A DNA stretch of 64,000 bases from Eumeta japonica (taxonomy: Eukaryota; Arthropoda; Insecta; Lepidoptera; Psychidae): NCBI GenBank assembly GCA_005406025.1, contig BGZK01000192.1, forward strand, positions 124,001-188,000, written 5' to 3'. A program made the position numbers and the translations under genes. Positions 12,421 to 24,847 of the stretch are shown here, piece by piece; the stretch's first letter is position 1, and each line of letters opens with the position of its first letter. The notes under the pieces were generated by a model. The model saw nothing but the letters and a program-made list of their open reading frames with translations, ran no database searches and was not told the DNA's origin.

Positions 12421-13169
12421 GATAGTCCTATAAGTTTCTCACTTTTCTTATAAATTTATTCGTTCACCTTAATATGGATCTTAACGTATGTATTTAAATT
12501 ATCGATTCTAAAAAAGGTATTTTGATGGCTATCTGTTTGATCATTCGATGCATGATCGTTTTCCGGTCTCGCACTCACTTCGTCCCCAGCAGGCGGCACC
12601 CGCCCTAGTGAGTTCTTCTGGCCGTATAGGGCGTGCGATAACACTAGCGCATCTTCTCTTAGAGTGAAAAATATGAAATGTATTTCGACCGGCGTCTGCG
12701 AAAGTTCGAAGCGCCAGACGTCGATTTGTTCCTCTCCCGCCTTCGCTCTTAGCTTTTACTGTGTTTGCTGGGCTTTTGTCTGTTTCTCATTAGAGGTAAG
12801 CTAGGGTCGTGTAATGAATATTGTTCATTAAAATCGTGTGTCCGCGCAATAAATCGAAAAGAAATAGTATTTTCGGATTCCTGTTAAGATTCTGTTTAAA
12901 AAATAAACGAACAGTTGTCCGTGGCGATTGCGAGTTGGAATCACATGGAGAGAATTCTGCATTTGAAATCATTAGATTAGTCCTGTCCTACGTTTAACAA
13001 TTTTACACGCATTTTATTTTCACGGCTATAAGCGTTTCGGGTTTCCAAAATCTTTCAAATTTCTTTTAAGTTTTCTTGTAAACTATACGTGTTGCATTCC
13101 ATATTCTTTTCCAAACTTTCAAGATCTTAGGTATGGAGATTAAGATGGAATGTTCAATTTTCGTATACT
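12421..13169. other. No supported gene
   Basis: Mixed composition with a GC-richer patch at 12550-12740. Open frames on the minus strand (12456-12644, 12790-12972) show no motif. Confidence 0.45.
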
Positions 13170-13690
13170 TTTAGGGTTCCGTATCTAAAGGGTGTCGGGA
13201 CTTTATTAATAAGCTTTCGCTGTCTATTTGTCTGTTTGTCTGTCTGTCATCGAGTTGTATCTCATGACTCGTAATAGGTAGATAACTAAAGTTTTCACAG
13301 AGTGTGTATTTCTATGGCCTCCACAACAACAAGTAATAAAAATGAAATAAAATTAAAAGTTAGAAGAGGCCTCATACAAGAAATACATTTTTTTCGCGTT
13401 TTTTACTCACTTTAAAAATGACAATAGGTAGGCGCTTGAAATGTTCACATATTATGTATTACTATAGTCGCTATAAAAACAAATAATAAAAATAAAATAA
13501 ACTTAAAGATTAAAAGGTATTCCAGTAGAAGATACGTGCATTTAGGGCATTATTTGTTCAATCTTAATTTTTGTTCTTGTTTTTTAAGCTATCGCATAGC
13601 TTTTATCACGGACTTTGAGCGCGGCAACCGAATCAAGAAATTCCGTAACGAAAATAAAACCTAACACCCTCCAGTCCGCCTACCATGTAG
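13170..13690 (-). mobile_element. 'ccggc...agggttccgta' repeat family, reverse copy
   Basis: On the minus strand this ends with the family's characteristic tail. Read on the plus strand it is 'tagggttccgtatctaaagg' followed by 'gctgtctatttgtctgtttg' and 'gagttgtatctcatgac'. The 5' end, to the right, is poorly preserved. Confidence 0.6.
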
Positions 13691-14526
13691 CTCGACCGCG
13701 CGTTCGGTTAACGTTTATGTATATGATAGGACTGTACAAAGCTGTACAAAGCACGGATCGAGACGAGCTGCTCCAAAATCGGACGAATACGTAAGCAGCT
13801 ATTTGTGAGAAAGTATATAGGTGTATATCATATCTTTATAATGCCACACTCACCGCATGTGCCCCGTAAGTATACACGTACGTATATATGTATACATAGG
13901 TGTACCTATGCACATCAGTGAATAGCAGTTGCTGGTGAATAGCTATACGCGTAAAATTTGTGTATAAAGTGTTTTAAATATTAACAAACAAAGTGCATTT
14001 ATTAATGAATAAAGTGATGAAAAACTTGAATTAATATAAAAAAAAATACTACATAAATAATTATAATTGCATAAGTTGATAAAAAATGCTATGCAATAGC
14101 TTTTTACTTTTAAAAGTGTTGTAGCATTGAATATTGTACTGCGTAATAGAACTCTTCGTGTGCGAGTCCGATTCGCACTTGGCTGGTTTTTCAATATCTT
14201 CTCCAATATATTTGAACATTATAAGTATACATATGTATTTTTTTCTCTCAAATTCACGACGAGAGGTGTGGTGTTAGTTATAATATACTCACATGTATTT
14301 CTTTTTAATTTGTAGGTAAATCAAAACGTAAAATGTGAAATGTTTATTTATAAGTACTTATACATATATTAATGTGTAATTTATTTAATTATAATGAAAC
14401 TTAATTTATCAAAAATTACTGTGCTAATAAATTTTAATAGACTAACATCGTTCATAATTTCATTAGAATCCGTTCAGCCGTTTGAGCGTAACTGAGTGAG
14501 GAACATCACATTTAGGATAATATAGA
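13691..14526. other. No supported gene
   Basis: AT-rich. A LINE-tail-like word ('aatccgttcagccgtttgag') lies at 14468-14487. The opposing open frames at 13943-14206 and 14127-14315 overlap and have no motif. Confidence 0.45.
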
Positions 14527-14589
14527 TATTATTTACATTAAAACTACATAACCAAAAATTTTGGATATGTAGTTACGATGTAAATAATA
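14527..14589. repeat. 63-bp near-perfect palindrome (31-bp arms, 1-nt loop)
   Basis: Left arm 14527-14557 starts 'tattatttacatt'; right arm 14559-14589 is its inverse with about four mismatches. The centre is 'ccaaaaattttgg'. Such loopless palindromes are typical of short foldback MITEs or relic TIR-TIR fusions. Confidence 0.85.
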
Positions 14590-15639
14590 CCGTCGTTAAC
14601 ATAATAAGCTGAAGCATATCACGTTGACAACACGTGAAAGTAAAATACATATTTAAGCCTATTCAAAAATATAGCCGAAATAGACTCCTAGGACCTTGAA
14701 ACGTCAAAATCTGATGAAAAAAGTTGATTTTCGAAAATCGGACTGAAAACAGTAATTTGCTGTTGTTGTGCTGTTGTCCCAATTGTTTGCTTTTTTTTTA
14801 AATTTTTCATAGCGAGAAATTAAAAAATAAATAACACTTAGTTTGCTCCGTAAGATGATGCCGTATTTTCTTTGAAAGCCCGGAAAAACATCATCGTCAT
14901 CAACTTTCCTCTACAGGTGATCTAATTTATACAGGCAGTGCCATTTGCAATACAATATTCAATGCGATAAGAGCATTATCGGAAAAGATTAGATTTTCAT
15001 GCGATACATGGGGCTCAAAGTATGTTTTCACCAAAACAATTTCGCAAGTACACTATACTTCGTCTCTTACGTACGAAAGTACAGTTCTTTGATCGAACAT
15101 TTTTGACAATGACGTAAAACCATAAACAGTGTAGCTGGCCTGCAAAAGAATCAGGTTGATGTCTCTTCATGACACAGCAGCCAATCGGAACTGTAAAATT
15201 TCTATCTTATTGTCAGGTATTTTTAAACCATAAATTCATAAAAAGTGCAGAAAAAGTAATCAGCATAGAACATTAAATCTATCCGTCTACCTGTCTCCAC
15301 AGTAACTCCGCGAACATCCAAAAGCATCTTTAATGAATTATTCAGTGAACGTAATACATAATTTGAATTCGAAGAGAAACGTAGAATGGAACAAGGTGGT
15401 TGTTGATTATTATGTTTTTGCTTGTTGATTAAATACGTCCAAAATATTTTCAAGTTATGGAAGTATATTTGTAACTAACTGTGAAAGTAGGTGCGTAGTT
15501 GGTCGATGTTAGTGGATGTTTAGTTCGATTTTTATGTTGCATTATTTTTTTATATATACCTTTGCAATATTGCTATATTTTTTTCATTATTTGTTTGTAT
15601 AGGTTCAATTTAACATTAAGTTTTAAAGTAGCCATTGCC
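14590..15639. other. No supported gene; dispersed repeat around 14690-14840
   Basis: The block 'gttgattttcgaaaatcgga' at 14720-14740 has a diverged match at 370-390. The open frame at 15223-15453 (minus) has no known motif. Confidence 0.45.
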
Positions 15640-15769
15640 TTGTATTCTGCGTGGTAATTCCCAAATAGGTGGTGTCGAGTTTGAACCATTAGTGCGGACG
15701 AATTACTCAATGTAAGTCGTAAACTCCGTCCTTTGGACATTACGTTAAGCCATCAGTCCTGGCTGCCAT
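15640..15769 (+). mobile_element. tRNA-derived SINE relic, copy 1 (upstream of the tandem array)
   Basis: 'gtcgagtttgaacc' resembles a Pol III B box. Downstream, 'ttacgttaagccatcagtcc' resembles the 3' part common in lepidopteran SINEs ('cacgttaagccgtcggtcc', from memory). A more complete relative lies at 16395-16690, on the other side of the 40-bp tandem array. Confidence 0.5.
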
Positions 15770-16307
15770 GGCCGCGTCGGCGACAGCGGCAGTCCTAACG
15801 CCCCACTAGAGCCGGGCCGAATACGGCGGCAGTCTTAACGCCACACTAGAGCCGCGCCGGCGATGGCGGCAGTCCTAATGCGCCACTAGAGCGGGGCTGG
15901 CCAAGACGGCAGTCTTAACGCCACATTAGAGCCGCGCCGGCGACGGCGGCAGTCCTAATGCGCCACTAGAGCGGGGCTGGCCAAGACGGCAGTCTTAACG
16001 CCACACTAGAGCCGCGCCGGCGACGGCGGCAGTCCTAATGCGCCACTAGAGCAGGGCTGGCCAAGACGGCAGTCTTAACGCCACACTAGAGCCGCGCCGG
16101 CGACGGCGGCAGTCCTAATGCGCCACTAGAGCAGGGCTGGCCAAGACGGCAGTCTTAACGCCACACTAGAGCCGCGCCGGCGACGGCGGCAGTCCTAATG
16201 CGCCACTAGAGCAGGGCTGGCCAAGACGGCAGTCTTAACGCCACACTAGAGCCGCGCCGGCGACGGCGGCAGTCCTAATGCGCCACTAGAGCGGGGCCGG
16301 CGAGAAA
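15770..16307 (+). repeat. GC-rich minisatellite: 13 x 40 bp with an 80-bp dimer structure
   Basis: Thirteen full 40-bp monomers run from 15788 to 16307 in perfect register, preceded by a partial unit. Two monomer types alternate strictly: A begins 'ggcagtcttaacgccacact' and B begins 'ggcagtcctaatgcgccact'. The repeating unit is therefore an 80-bp A-B dimer, a higher-order repeat. Identity between dimers is very high, with a few G/A variants such as 'gcgggg' against 'gcaggg'. Because 40 and 80 are not multiples of three and stops occur, it is not coding. It sits inside SINE-like sequence. Confidence 0.97.
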
Positions 16308-16394
16308 TATTCCAAGACCAAACTCCTCGGCCTAAAATAAAGATTTTGGGAAGTGGTGTACCAGAAGTTGTATGCTAAATACCGACTTCGGTAA

Positions 16395-16690
16395 GGTGCG
16401 GTGGCGACTCAGTGGTTAAGAGTATGCACCTCGGACCCGAAGGCGTCGACTTCGTTCCTGACCATGGACGAATTGACTAATCACTTTTTAATTTAAAATG
16501 AATCAAACCGTTTGCTCCGTGCCTCGGAGAGCACTTTACGCCCTTCTGAAGTCATCATCGCGCTGGAGTCGACGGTTGTCAACAGCGACCTGCGCTGGAC
16601 CAGCTGAAAGGATTAAGGTCCAAACCCTTCGATCTAAAGTATAAGGTTTGTTAAGAATATGACTTACAGGTGGTGTAAATAAAATCTGTC
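16395..16690 (+). mobile_element. tRNA-derived SINE, copy 2
   Basis: A Pol III A-box-like word 'tggcgactcagtggttaaga' at about 16401-16420 is followed by a degenerate B box ('gtcgacttcgttcctg') near 16444-16460. Then comes 'gtgcctcggagagcac', which I recall as typical of lepidopteran SINEs. Its tail ('aaggtccaaacccttcg..ctaaagtataaggttt') matches the sequence just right of the tandem array (16312-16350, 'aagaccaaactcctcggcctaaa'). The array and this copy therefore belong to two diverged repeats side by side. Confidence 0.65.
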
Positions 16691-16939
16691 TGAAAATGCT
16701 TAATGTTATAAACTTGAAAATACTAGGAATACGATTACATTTGCTTTTCATCAGTCTGACAAATTTTGCTAAAGCACTTATTGCAGGCGTTAGAGTTGCA
16801 AGAAGTACAAAAGATGTTAAATAGTCAAATTAAATATAAGTAAGTGCAAATCATTAAAAATTCTAAGAGGGGTCTCTCGCTAAGTAATCAGATTAAATAA
16901 CGACTAGTTAAATGTTATTCTTCCTCCACACGTGCTCAG

Positions 16940-17107
16940 AAAAGCCCATCGAGCCACATCCGGTGGAACACGGCAATAAGGAAGACCGCAATACTCCAAC
17001 TTTGCCAGCGATTCATCTGCGGTTCCCAACTAAAAGCGAACTTTGCTCTGGAATCGGTAAAACTAACATACGAGCCAAAACAACCGAAATAAGCTTCCGA
17101 CGGAAAG
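16940..17107 (+). CDS. Candidate isolated internal exon (168 bp), function unknown
   Basis: Preceded by a strong pyrimidine-rich acceptor ('ttattcttcctccacacgtg' then ctcag, AG at 16938-16939) and ended by the good donor 'aaag|gtaagc' at 17108. It is fully open between them in one plus-strand frame. The two boundaries have the same phase (two bases finish a codon at the start, one begins a codon at the end), so the exon could be inserted or skipped without shifting frame. Its composition is more GC-rich than its AT-rich flanks, and the translated stretch (starting KPIEPHPVEHGNKEDRN) is hydrophilic, Pro/Lys/Arg-rich and not low-complexity. I recognise no domain. It could belong to a large-intron gene; chance or repeat origin is not excluded. 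Confidence 0.35.
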
Positions 17108-17770
17108 GTAAGCTTCGGCTACGGTTAGCGCTTTTTGCTTCAAAACGCCATGTCTAAGGCGGGCGGCGATGGAACTGTAAACGACAACTTTATGAAACAG
17201 TAGGAACCATCAAAATCGATACGTTCACGTTATAAGAAGTTATTCATTTACTATAAACATATTTTTATTTTCATTTTATTCTAATAAGCACTATTATTCG
17301 TCTCGACAATTGAAACTTTGATATATTTTTTGTAGATATTATTTTATTTTTATTCCTCAAAATGAGCTAATTGGTCAAAATATTAATTAAATTCCGTCTT
17401 TTGGCGATGGCAGCCCCGAGGGTCCGTCGCGGAACGCGGCTGAGCCTCGTCCTTGTGCACCTGAGGTTTCCTAACTCATGTTTTCATCAAAACCGACCGT
17501 AGAACTTCGACTTTTTGATTAGCTTCCTTCATAAATAAATTTTCATTTAGTTTTTCCTTTATTTCTGCTAAAATAAGAAATATAAAAAAATCTCTACATT
17601 CTATTGTATATCGTGTTATTTCGCGGAAATTCATTATGAGAAACTTGCCTGCAACAAACAATAACATGCAACATGCATCCCACCGCTGGCCCTCGAATCT
17701 GTTCTTCCACTACAAATCCTCATCCAAGGAATTGAATATTGATTCGACGGGACTGACAAGTATCAAACAC
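17108..17770. other. No supported gene
   Basis: AT-rich. A short GC-rich stretch at 17400-17460 shows nothing recognisable. Confidence 0.45.
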
Positions 17771-17802
17771 CAAAATATTAACACACAAGTGTTAATATTT
17801 TG
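17771..17802. repeat. Perfect 14-bp hairpin
   Basis: 'caaaatattaacac' (17771-17784), loop acaa, and the exact inverse at 17789-17802. Confidence 0.85.
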
Positions 17803-20082
17803 CTTATCATAGTCCGTTAAATAGACATATTGTTTTTCTACATATGTTTTATGCGTTTTCATTTCATTTTCCGCAACATGGAGACAGTTACATCCTCCAG
17901 GGTGTCAGGTATATTAAAACTTATAAAGAGGATGAACTTATTTGGGCGGTATCGTTGCAGACGTTAGTTCTAAATTGAACAGAGAATTTAAAAATCACTA
18001 TCCCGCAGCTTCAAAGCCCTATATTATGATAATTTATTAGTATATGCTCGTAGCTCCGCCCGCCTGTACATTAAATGATTTTTTTTCATCTATATAGAAT
18101 GGATTTCATCATGCATCTTTTCACAAATATTCATAATCCCCTACACTTATAAAGCAATTTTACTAAAGGAGCCATAGTCATAAAAGTAGCTGTTTCTGAG
18201 AAAAATATTTTAGAACATCTACGTAGAAATGTCGTACTAATAACCTTAGAACAGCTGACGTGTAGGTATAACGTCATAGCGGGGAAGGAGCGCTGACGAC
18301 GTGGCTGACCAATGATCCACTCCCACTGCTGTGATCAGTCTGGCCGGGCATTTATTAGGGTTGTGTCTATTTTATTTTATATTATTTAAAAGTATCTTTT
18401 CAATGACATATTTTGTTATAATTATTTTAGCAAAGTTGTTCTAAAAAAGAAAGTGCTTATGAATATTTGTGAAAAAATGCATGGTCGAATCCATGCTGTA
18501 TATCAACCAATTCCGCTGCCAACTATAATTCTGACCCCTGTTTTGCTCTCTGTTCAGATCTCGATTCCGCCCTTGATTTAATTTCGACGAATAATCTCAG
18601 AGAAACGCATAGTGTAACATTGTAAACTCATGTACTGCCGTTAAACTCAGTTACGACAATCGTATACCTACAATAGCCATTTTCCATGAAACTCACCCGT
18701 GTACGATAAAACCAGAAACCGTACATAATTCTGGCGTTTGAATGTCCCTGGACACAGGCCAAGACAGATTGTCAAGTTATCTATATACTGCTATATCACT
18801 TTTTAAATTTTCTGTGTGTACATATTTTTCGTGTCATATTTTGTGATAAATATTCGTTTTATGACTCACAAATCCCACAATTTATCATTTTTAAGTTTTT
18901 TATCTGTCTGTCTGTCCGCGTATACCTTAAAAACGGTTTGATCTATTTAGATGAAAATAACAACATATAATTCTGCAAAGATAGGCTACATTTTACCTGT
19001 CTGTATGTCATTTATAACTAGAAAATGGTTTGACAGGTCATGATGAAAATTTGTATATAAGACCACGTGATTACGCAAATGATAGGTTATATATGATTTC
19101 GACACAACATTTGATATCCATAAAAATAATCATTGTTTTTGTAGTTACTTTGACAGCCATATGCAATTTGTTTCTTTATGATTATGTATGTGAATGCGTG
19201 TATGTTAACGAATTCTTTCATTTTTTTATGTTGATTCGTTATTAATAACAGGAATATTCAAGAAAAGCTGAAAGTCGATACCGGTCCAAGATTTAAATTA
19301 GCCGAGAGAAGCTGTTTCGTAGTTCTTTAATAAATAATACTTGTATTTTCGGTGTAATAGTAAACTTTCCTCTAAGACAATTTGAGAGGAATTGAATAGA
19401 GGACAAAGCCGGGATGGGGTTTGAGAGAAATATCGGAATTTGGATCTAGACAGCAGTTGGGACGGAAACTGAGAGCGAGGTCGGGGCGAGAGCAAGACTA
19501 TCAGGACCAGGATCACGCTCGGATGCCTGATCGGCAGATACAAAGGTGTACTCCTTTCTGTACGAATGTCTACGCGAATGCAAGCTCGGGTAAACGTTCA
19601 TGTGTACTTAATAAGAATATTTACAGTCTAATAAATCTGGGGATAATGTATTTGGACAGGCACAAGACTGATCCTACAAGGGTTCATTTTACTTAAGTAT
19701 ACGGAACACTAAAAGGACCAAGTTTTAGATGAATCGCAAACAAATACTGCTGGCAAATAACAAATAAAAACCTTTTATAAATTAAACCTCTAATTAAACT
19801 ATGTAATGAAACACATAAAATAATTTTAGACTGTTATTAAAGTAAATCAATGCATAAGCCTAAATATACTTAATTAAGTAAACTTCCTACATAACGTTGA
19901 TTTATACATGACACTAGAATAACCTAATAGAAATAAACGTACTTTTTATCTTCATTGCTGAAATTGATTTTTATATTTTGTTTGTTATTCCTATGAAGGA
20001 GCTTGAGAAGAAATGGGTGATACGCCTACGCGGGGCAGCCGCTATATTGGATTTAGTATGACATCACTCACCTTATCGTTTC
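17803..20082. other. Repeat debris, no supported gene
   Basis: Holds LINE-tail-like stretches ('tctgtctgtctgtccgcg' near 18901; 'acctgtctgtatgtcattt' near 18997) and an 'agctccgcccgc' word at 18051. At 19380-19530 is a G/A-rich run of short 'gggacggaaactgag'-type words, related in style to the repeats at 12165 and 60100. The opposing open frames 19298-19543 and 19421-19696 fall on that run and are not credible genes. Confidence 0.45.
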
Positions 20083-20625
20083 TAGGGTTCCGTAGGTTTG
20101 CAGTTTCGTACATGTACAGAGTTAGGTGACCCGATCACCAACTAATAACCTAAATTGAAAAAATTTTCATCATAGAGGTTAATTTAGGGGAGAGAGTCAA
20201 AAAAAAATTAAAAAAGAGACTTGTCACGTTCTTCTTGTTACAATAGTTTAAAAGATATTGAAGAAAATATACAAAAATTGACCATCACCCGTAACTCTGA
20301 AAATAATAGTTTCAGCCAAACATATTGAAAAAAAAAGAGTCTGATGCGTCTTTCACTCGCGCTTTGCAAGACCTAAGCGAAACTTTTAAAATTGTCGCGC
20401 AACGGAATGTATTCGTGAACTGAAAATATTAAACAAATGTGTTATTTAATTTTATAGAACACTAACACATACGATTGATCTAGTGGTTAATACACAAGAA
20501 ACAGTCGCGTTCAAATTCTAGTGTATGACAATTTTCGTATCTTGTTCTTTAACGTTTTGTATATTTCATGAAAAAGGTACCCCTACCTAGTCCGACTCAC
20601 GCTTGGCCGGTCTCCTACGTGACAA
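20083..20625 (-). mobile_element. 'ccggccaag' dispersed repeat, reverse copy
   Basis: The left end reads 'tctagggttccgtaggtttg', the inverse of the family tail. The right end reads 'gtccgactcacgcttggccggt', the inverse of the family start ('accggccaagcgtgagtcgg'). Both ends are present, so this copy is about 540 bp and nearly complete. No open frame. Confidence 0.75.
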
Positions 20626-23600
20626 GCCTTTTCGTTTCGTTCCCATATCAAGAAGGCTGTTAAAAAACCAGCGACGCCCGCCCGAGGGCGGCAGCCATTT
20701 AAAACATATTACAATATATTGCATTGTCGCTAAGGCAAAAAGTATATATAAATGTTTCATTTAAATCGGTTGCGGAAACTGGCTTAAATTCCAGTTACAA
20801 AATTTGACTAGATCTTACTAACCAACTAATAAGTGAATTAAATTAAAGATTTACTTTCAAGTGAATTTAAAGAAAAAACTCGTAACTCGCGATGTCACCT
20901 AGCGGTCGTCGGACTTAGTTAAAACTTGAAGATAGTAAGCGATGACGCCGCTCGCACGAATCTAACAATTACGATGAAATTAACAAATGATCACAATTTT
21001 TTTTTCATTTTAGTTTGATTACAAAAAAAAATCTAAATAAAATAAGCCGTTGAAAGGCATTAACTTCCACATAGGTATCGAGATAGTTCTTCGCATTGTA
21101 ATTATTTTGACTGAAACTACAAATCAAAGAAATTACGTTAGGTCGCCATCGAATCGATGGCGTTGATCAAATTTATTTACGCTCGTCTTTATGGACGTGC
21201 GTGAACGCCGTGACCGAACACCGATCACGTACCTAGTCCAGCTCGTACTTGCACATTTTTTTAAATAATGCTTTTATCGTTTAATTAGATGATTTCTGTA
21301 TTTTTAATGTTAAGAAGTAGACATAATCAAAAAGGAAAATTTCAAAGTAAGCGGCTTCACCGAGTTCAAGTCGTGTGCTGAATAACCAGAACTTAACTCA
21401 TTTAAGTATATAAGCCGAAGTTTTGTAATTATAAATAGAAACTCGTCGAAAGTCGGTGGGCGACGGTGACGGCTCGCCGCCAGCCGCACGGCGGGACCTA
21501 TCCCCTAACTCAAATAGATTTTTCGTTCAAACTCTCTTTAAATAGGATACTGTAAAACAGCATCATTTTTTAGTATCTAAAGGAAAAGCATTAGGTTGAT
21601 TTATTGCCCCACGGAAATATTGCGAACTAAACTCGTAAAATAAATGAAAACCAGCAGGATAATTCCCTTGCCATTAAATATCAGAATGAGACTGCTCATT
21701 CATATCAAATGAAGATTTGATAAATAACAAATAAACAAAAACATATTTTGATTGATTGGATTATCCTTAATATTTTCTCTTATGACTTTGTAGACGACTG
21801 AAAATGCCATACTTATAACTTTTTTTTGCAACTAAAAGCGTTACTAGAAATTGTGTCTGAAGTACGTATGCGGATATTCGGTCATGGGTAGTCGAGCTCT
21901 CTCCCAGCGACCGGAACGTTAAGAAGTGAAACGCGATAACGTGAAATACGTTCCAGTGCCTCTTCGGTGTATTTTAGTAGCGGAATTAATTTCAATATAT
22001 ATTTGCATATTTTTTTAACACAATCGCCGAACCTCAATTGAAACAGAACACTACAACAATATAATTTAAAAACCACAGAGGTCTACTCGATTCGATGTTC
22101 ACGTACCTCTTTTGCTTATTAACATACATCATTCGTTTCGTGAAAGCGTGTGTTTGGGCTGTTTGTTGACGAGCGACGATTAGTACGATAGAGTTTGAGT
22201 GTTAATTTGGAACAACAGCCACAACGAAATAATAGCTGGTTTTAGTAAAAACAAAGTGCGCGGACGGCCGGTGCTGATAACTGCAGGCGCCGGCCCCGGC
22301 CCCGCGCCCTCTGACCCTCATAATCATTACAGAACGCTATGCAAATACTTTTTATGTTTAAAATCCTTGCCGTTGTCAGGAGGTCTCAAGTTATTTATTG
22401 CTCTGTCATAAATATCAAAGACTCTTCATTCAGCTCTACAGCTTCCACCGGATTGCCTTTTAAGTCTAGTCCCAACATTTATATTATTCAGGAATGAATA
22501 CAGAGCTTTTCTAGTAATAGCTTTGCGAGCGTTCTCACTACTATCGTATTCCCGTCGACATGCGTGATCTAGCCCACCTTATTTTAAAATACTGTACTGT
22601 ACAGATTTTATAGGTTGTAACATAATATTTGAAGTATATTATAATAATTTGAAAATTTATTGCTCTTTTGGAAGGCACTCTTCTATTAACGGTAGCTCTT
22701 TTTAAATTAAATTATATACAGTCGCAATGAAATATAAAGCTATTATAGATAGAAACAAACCTGCAAAAAGTAGAGCTGGTTATGTTTCCTTAATGTTCGG
22801 AAATCGGAAGCATTTGCTTAATAAAAATGTTAAATTTACGCATCTACCCTTAGGGACCTTATAGTGTATGCGCACACAGTAGCCCATCTACACGTATGAA
22901 ACCATGTATTTCTGTAGTCAAATATTGTGTAAATGCGGTTTATTTTTGAATCTATTTCGATCTCAGTTTATGTGGATCACTGTCTTTTTTAAAAAATTCT
23001 AAACTTTCGGAGACACGTATTAAATTTTCTTGTGTAAGCTGCGGTACCGCGATGGAGATGCCAGTTCCGCTAAACTTAGTACTCACTTAGTTTTTCCAAT
23101 CTAGTCACAATGCGATCTTAAAGCTATACGTTTTCGTGTTGTAGCGTCTAACTGTAGACTATCACATAAAACAACCACGTAAACAAAAAGTAAAATTGAA
23201 ATTAATTAAATAGGTGTAAGATGTTCCGTACTACCTGCGTACACATCGTCATTGTTTGAAAGTTTTAAATTAGTTTTACATTCCATCAATTAAAAGCGTC
23301 ATAGAAAACATGACCAAAGTGTATTTTAGAAAGTCATGAGTATGAGCGAAATAAAAGCAAACTAATGTATAGATGTTATCAGAGTTCCATTACAATCGGA
23401 CCCGAGGAAATCGTGTGTAATATTAAAGATGCTACGCACAGTAGTGGTTCTGGCGAGGATCCGAACGGAACGTATTCTAGTTCGGCCAGAACGCCCGCGG
23501 CCGCCCGGGGCCTTTTAATATTTCAAATCCGGACAAATGGGATCCCCCAGTTATTTGCTCACGTACTGGAAACAATACCGTTCGGACGCGCCCGCGCGGC

Positions 23601-24090
23601 CGCGGCGGAAGTGTCCGACGACCATTTTTCACTCGTCGTACGATTGTTTATTCGTGCCGACGAGAATAACTGTTCGGAAAATTTCCACGTGGTATGAAAG
23701 ACGGTTAGGTGGGTTTTCATGAAGATGAGGAAGTGTATTGTATTGTTAATGGTGAGATATTCAAAAAGTTACGGAAGTCAAAGGTGCGTTTGTTTTTAAT
23801 AAATTAGAACGTTGGAAGATATGTCATATGATCTCACCCTTAGACTTTTGTCTGTCTTTAATCTGGCCTAAGACCTAGGAATAGTCTTACAGACTCGATG
23901 CACGATTGAAAATTGAATTCGCATTCGACGAGGACGCTTTATCGCTTCACCACGCACAATGACAAGGTTTTTTTTTCATCACAGTTAATGTCAATGGCAT
24001 GAATCTCAAAAATGAAAATACTCGAAAGTAGTATAAAATAGCAAACAGTCATCCAGCAACCCTATACAATTTATAATGACACTGATAGAA
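20626..24090. other. No confidently supported gene; GC islets
   Basis: AT-rich with GC-rich islets at 21455-21500, 22255-22315 and 23415-23700. The last carries a 110-codon plus-strand open frame (23365-23697). Its product is Ala/Arg/Ser-rich with no known motif and a second frame overlaps it, so I do not call it a gene. 23060-23340 also has nothing recognisable. Confidence 0.4.
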
Positions 24091-24847
24091 AAAACTGGCC
24101 AAGAACACATAGGGTCATGCTCATTATAAGGTTCTGAAGCTATTAACTACAAAGAAATGCACTACAGATGAAAAAAGTACTTCGTTACACTTTTTCCATG
24201 TTTCCTGCACAGAATAGTTTTAAGCAGTTTAATCGCCTATTACTAGAAAAACCAATAGGCATGTCAACTATTACTATTAAAAGTGTAAACTAAAGCGAAC
24301 CAGCAAAAGACCGTATCTCATTGCACTTATTTCCTTTTGTGAACAAGCGAAGTTTTTAGGCAATAACTCAAAAACAGTATATCCTATTATTTAAAAAATA
24401 TTTTTTGATGAAAGTATTTATTAAGCATTATCTTTACCATTTTTTTCATATTTTTTGGATATACAGTTTAGAAAATAAAGGGGGTGACACAATTTCTGCT
24501 AATTTCAGAACATTATGTCCAAAATTAATCACGTAATCAGAAAACTTGCTTAAAAATCTTGAAGTTTTTTTAAAAGAACTGTCGAAATATGTGTAACACG
24601 TTGATGTTTGCTGAAAAAAGTATTTTTTAGCTGCTGTTACATGTGTGAAGTGCCCCCTACAAATATTTATTTTTATTATTTGGCTACCAAACTAAGCAGC
24701 GGCTTATACAAAACACCTGCACTATAAATTTTATCAATATACGTTTTATAGTTTTTGAATAAAATGCTTGTGACATACGGACGCACGGACGGACATGACG
24801 AAACTACAAGGGTTTCTACATTCTTGCCATTTTTGAACCCTAAAAAT
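24091..24847 (+). mobile_element. 'ccggccaag' dispersed repeat, fullest copy
   Basis: Starts 'aaaaaactggccaagaacac' followed by 'ggttctgaagc'. It ends with the family tail 'acatacggacgcacggacgg', then 'ttgaaccctaaaaatg'. The first ~110 bases align with 34255-34370. At about 760 bp this is the longest copy here. It has no coding capacity. The structure fits the 3' portion of a non-LTR retrotransposon or a derived non-autonomous element that is widespread in Lepidoptera. Confidence 0.7.

Noticed and set aside
15770..16307. CRISPR array or repeat-protein gene
   Set aside because: Repeats are contiguous with no unique spacers, and the 40/80-bp period with stops excludes a coding repeat.
16395..16470. 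tRNA gene
   Set aside because: A-box-like and B-box-like words are present but degenerate and no cloverleaf can be drawn; better explained as the head of a tRNA-derived SINE.
23365..23697. 110-codon frame in a GC islet
   Set aside because: No known motif, another long frame overlaps it, and openness follows from few stops in GC-rich DNA. No clear splice sites or leader.
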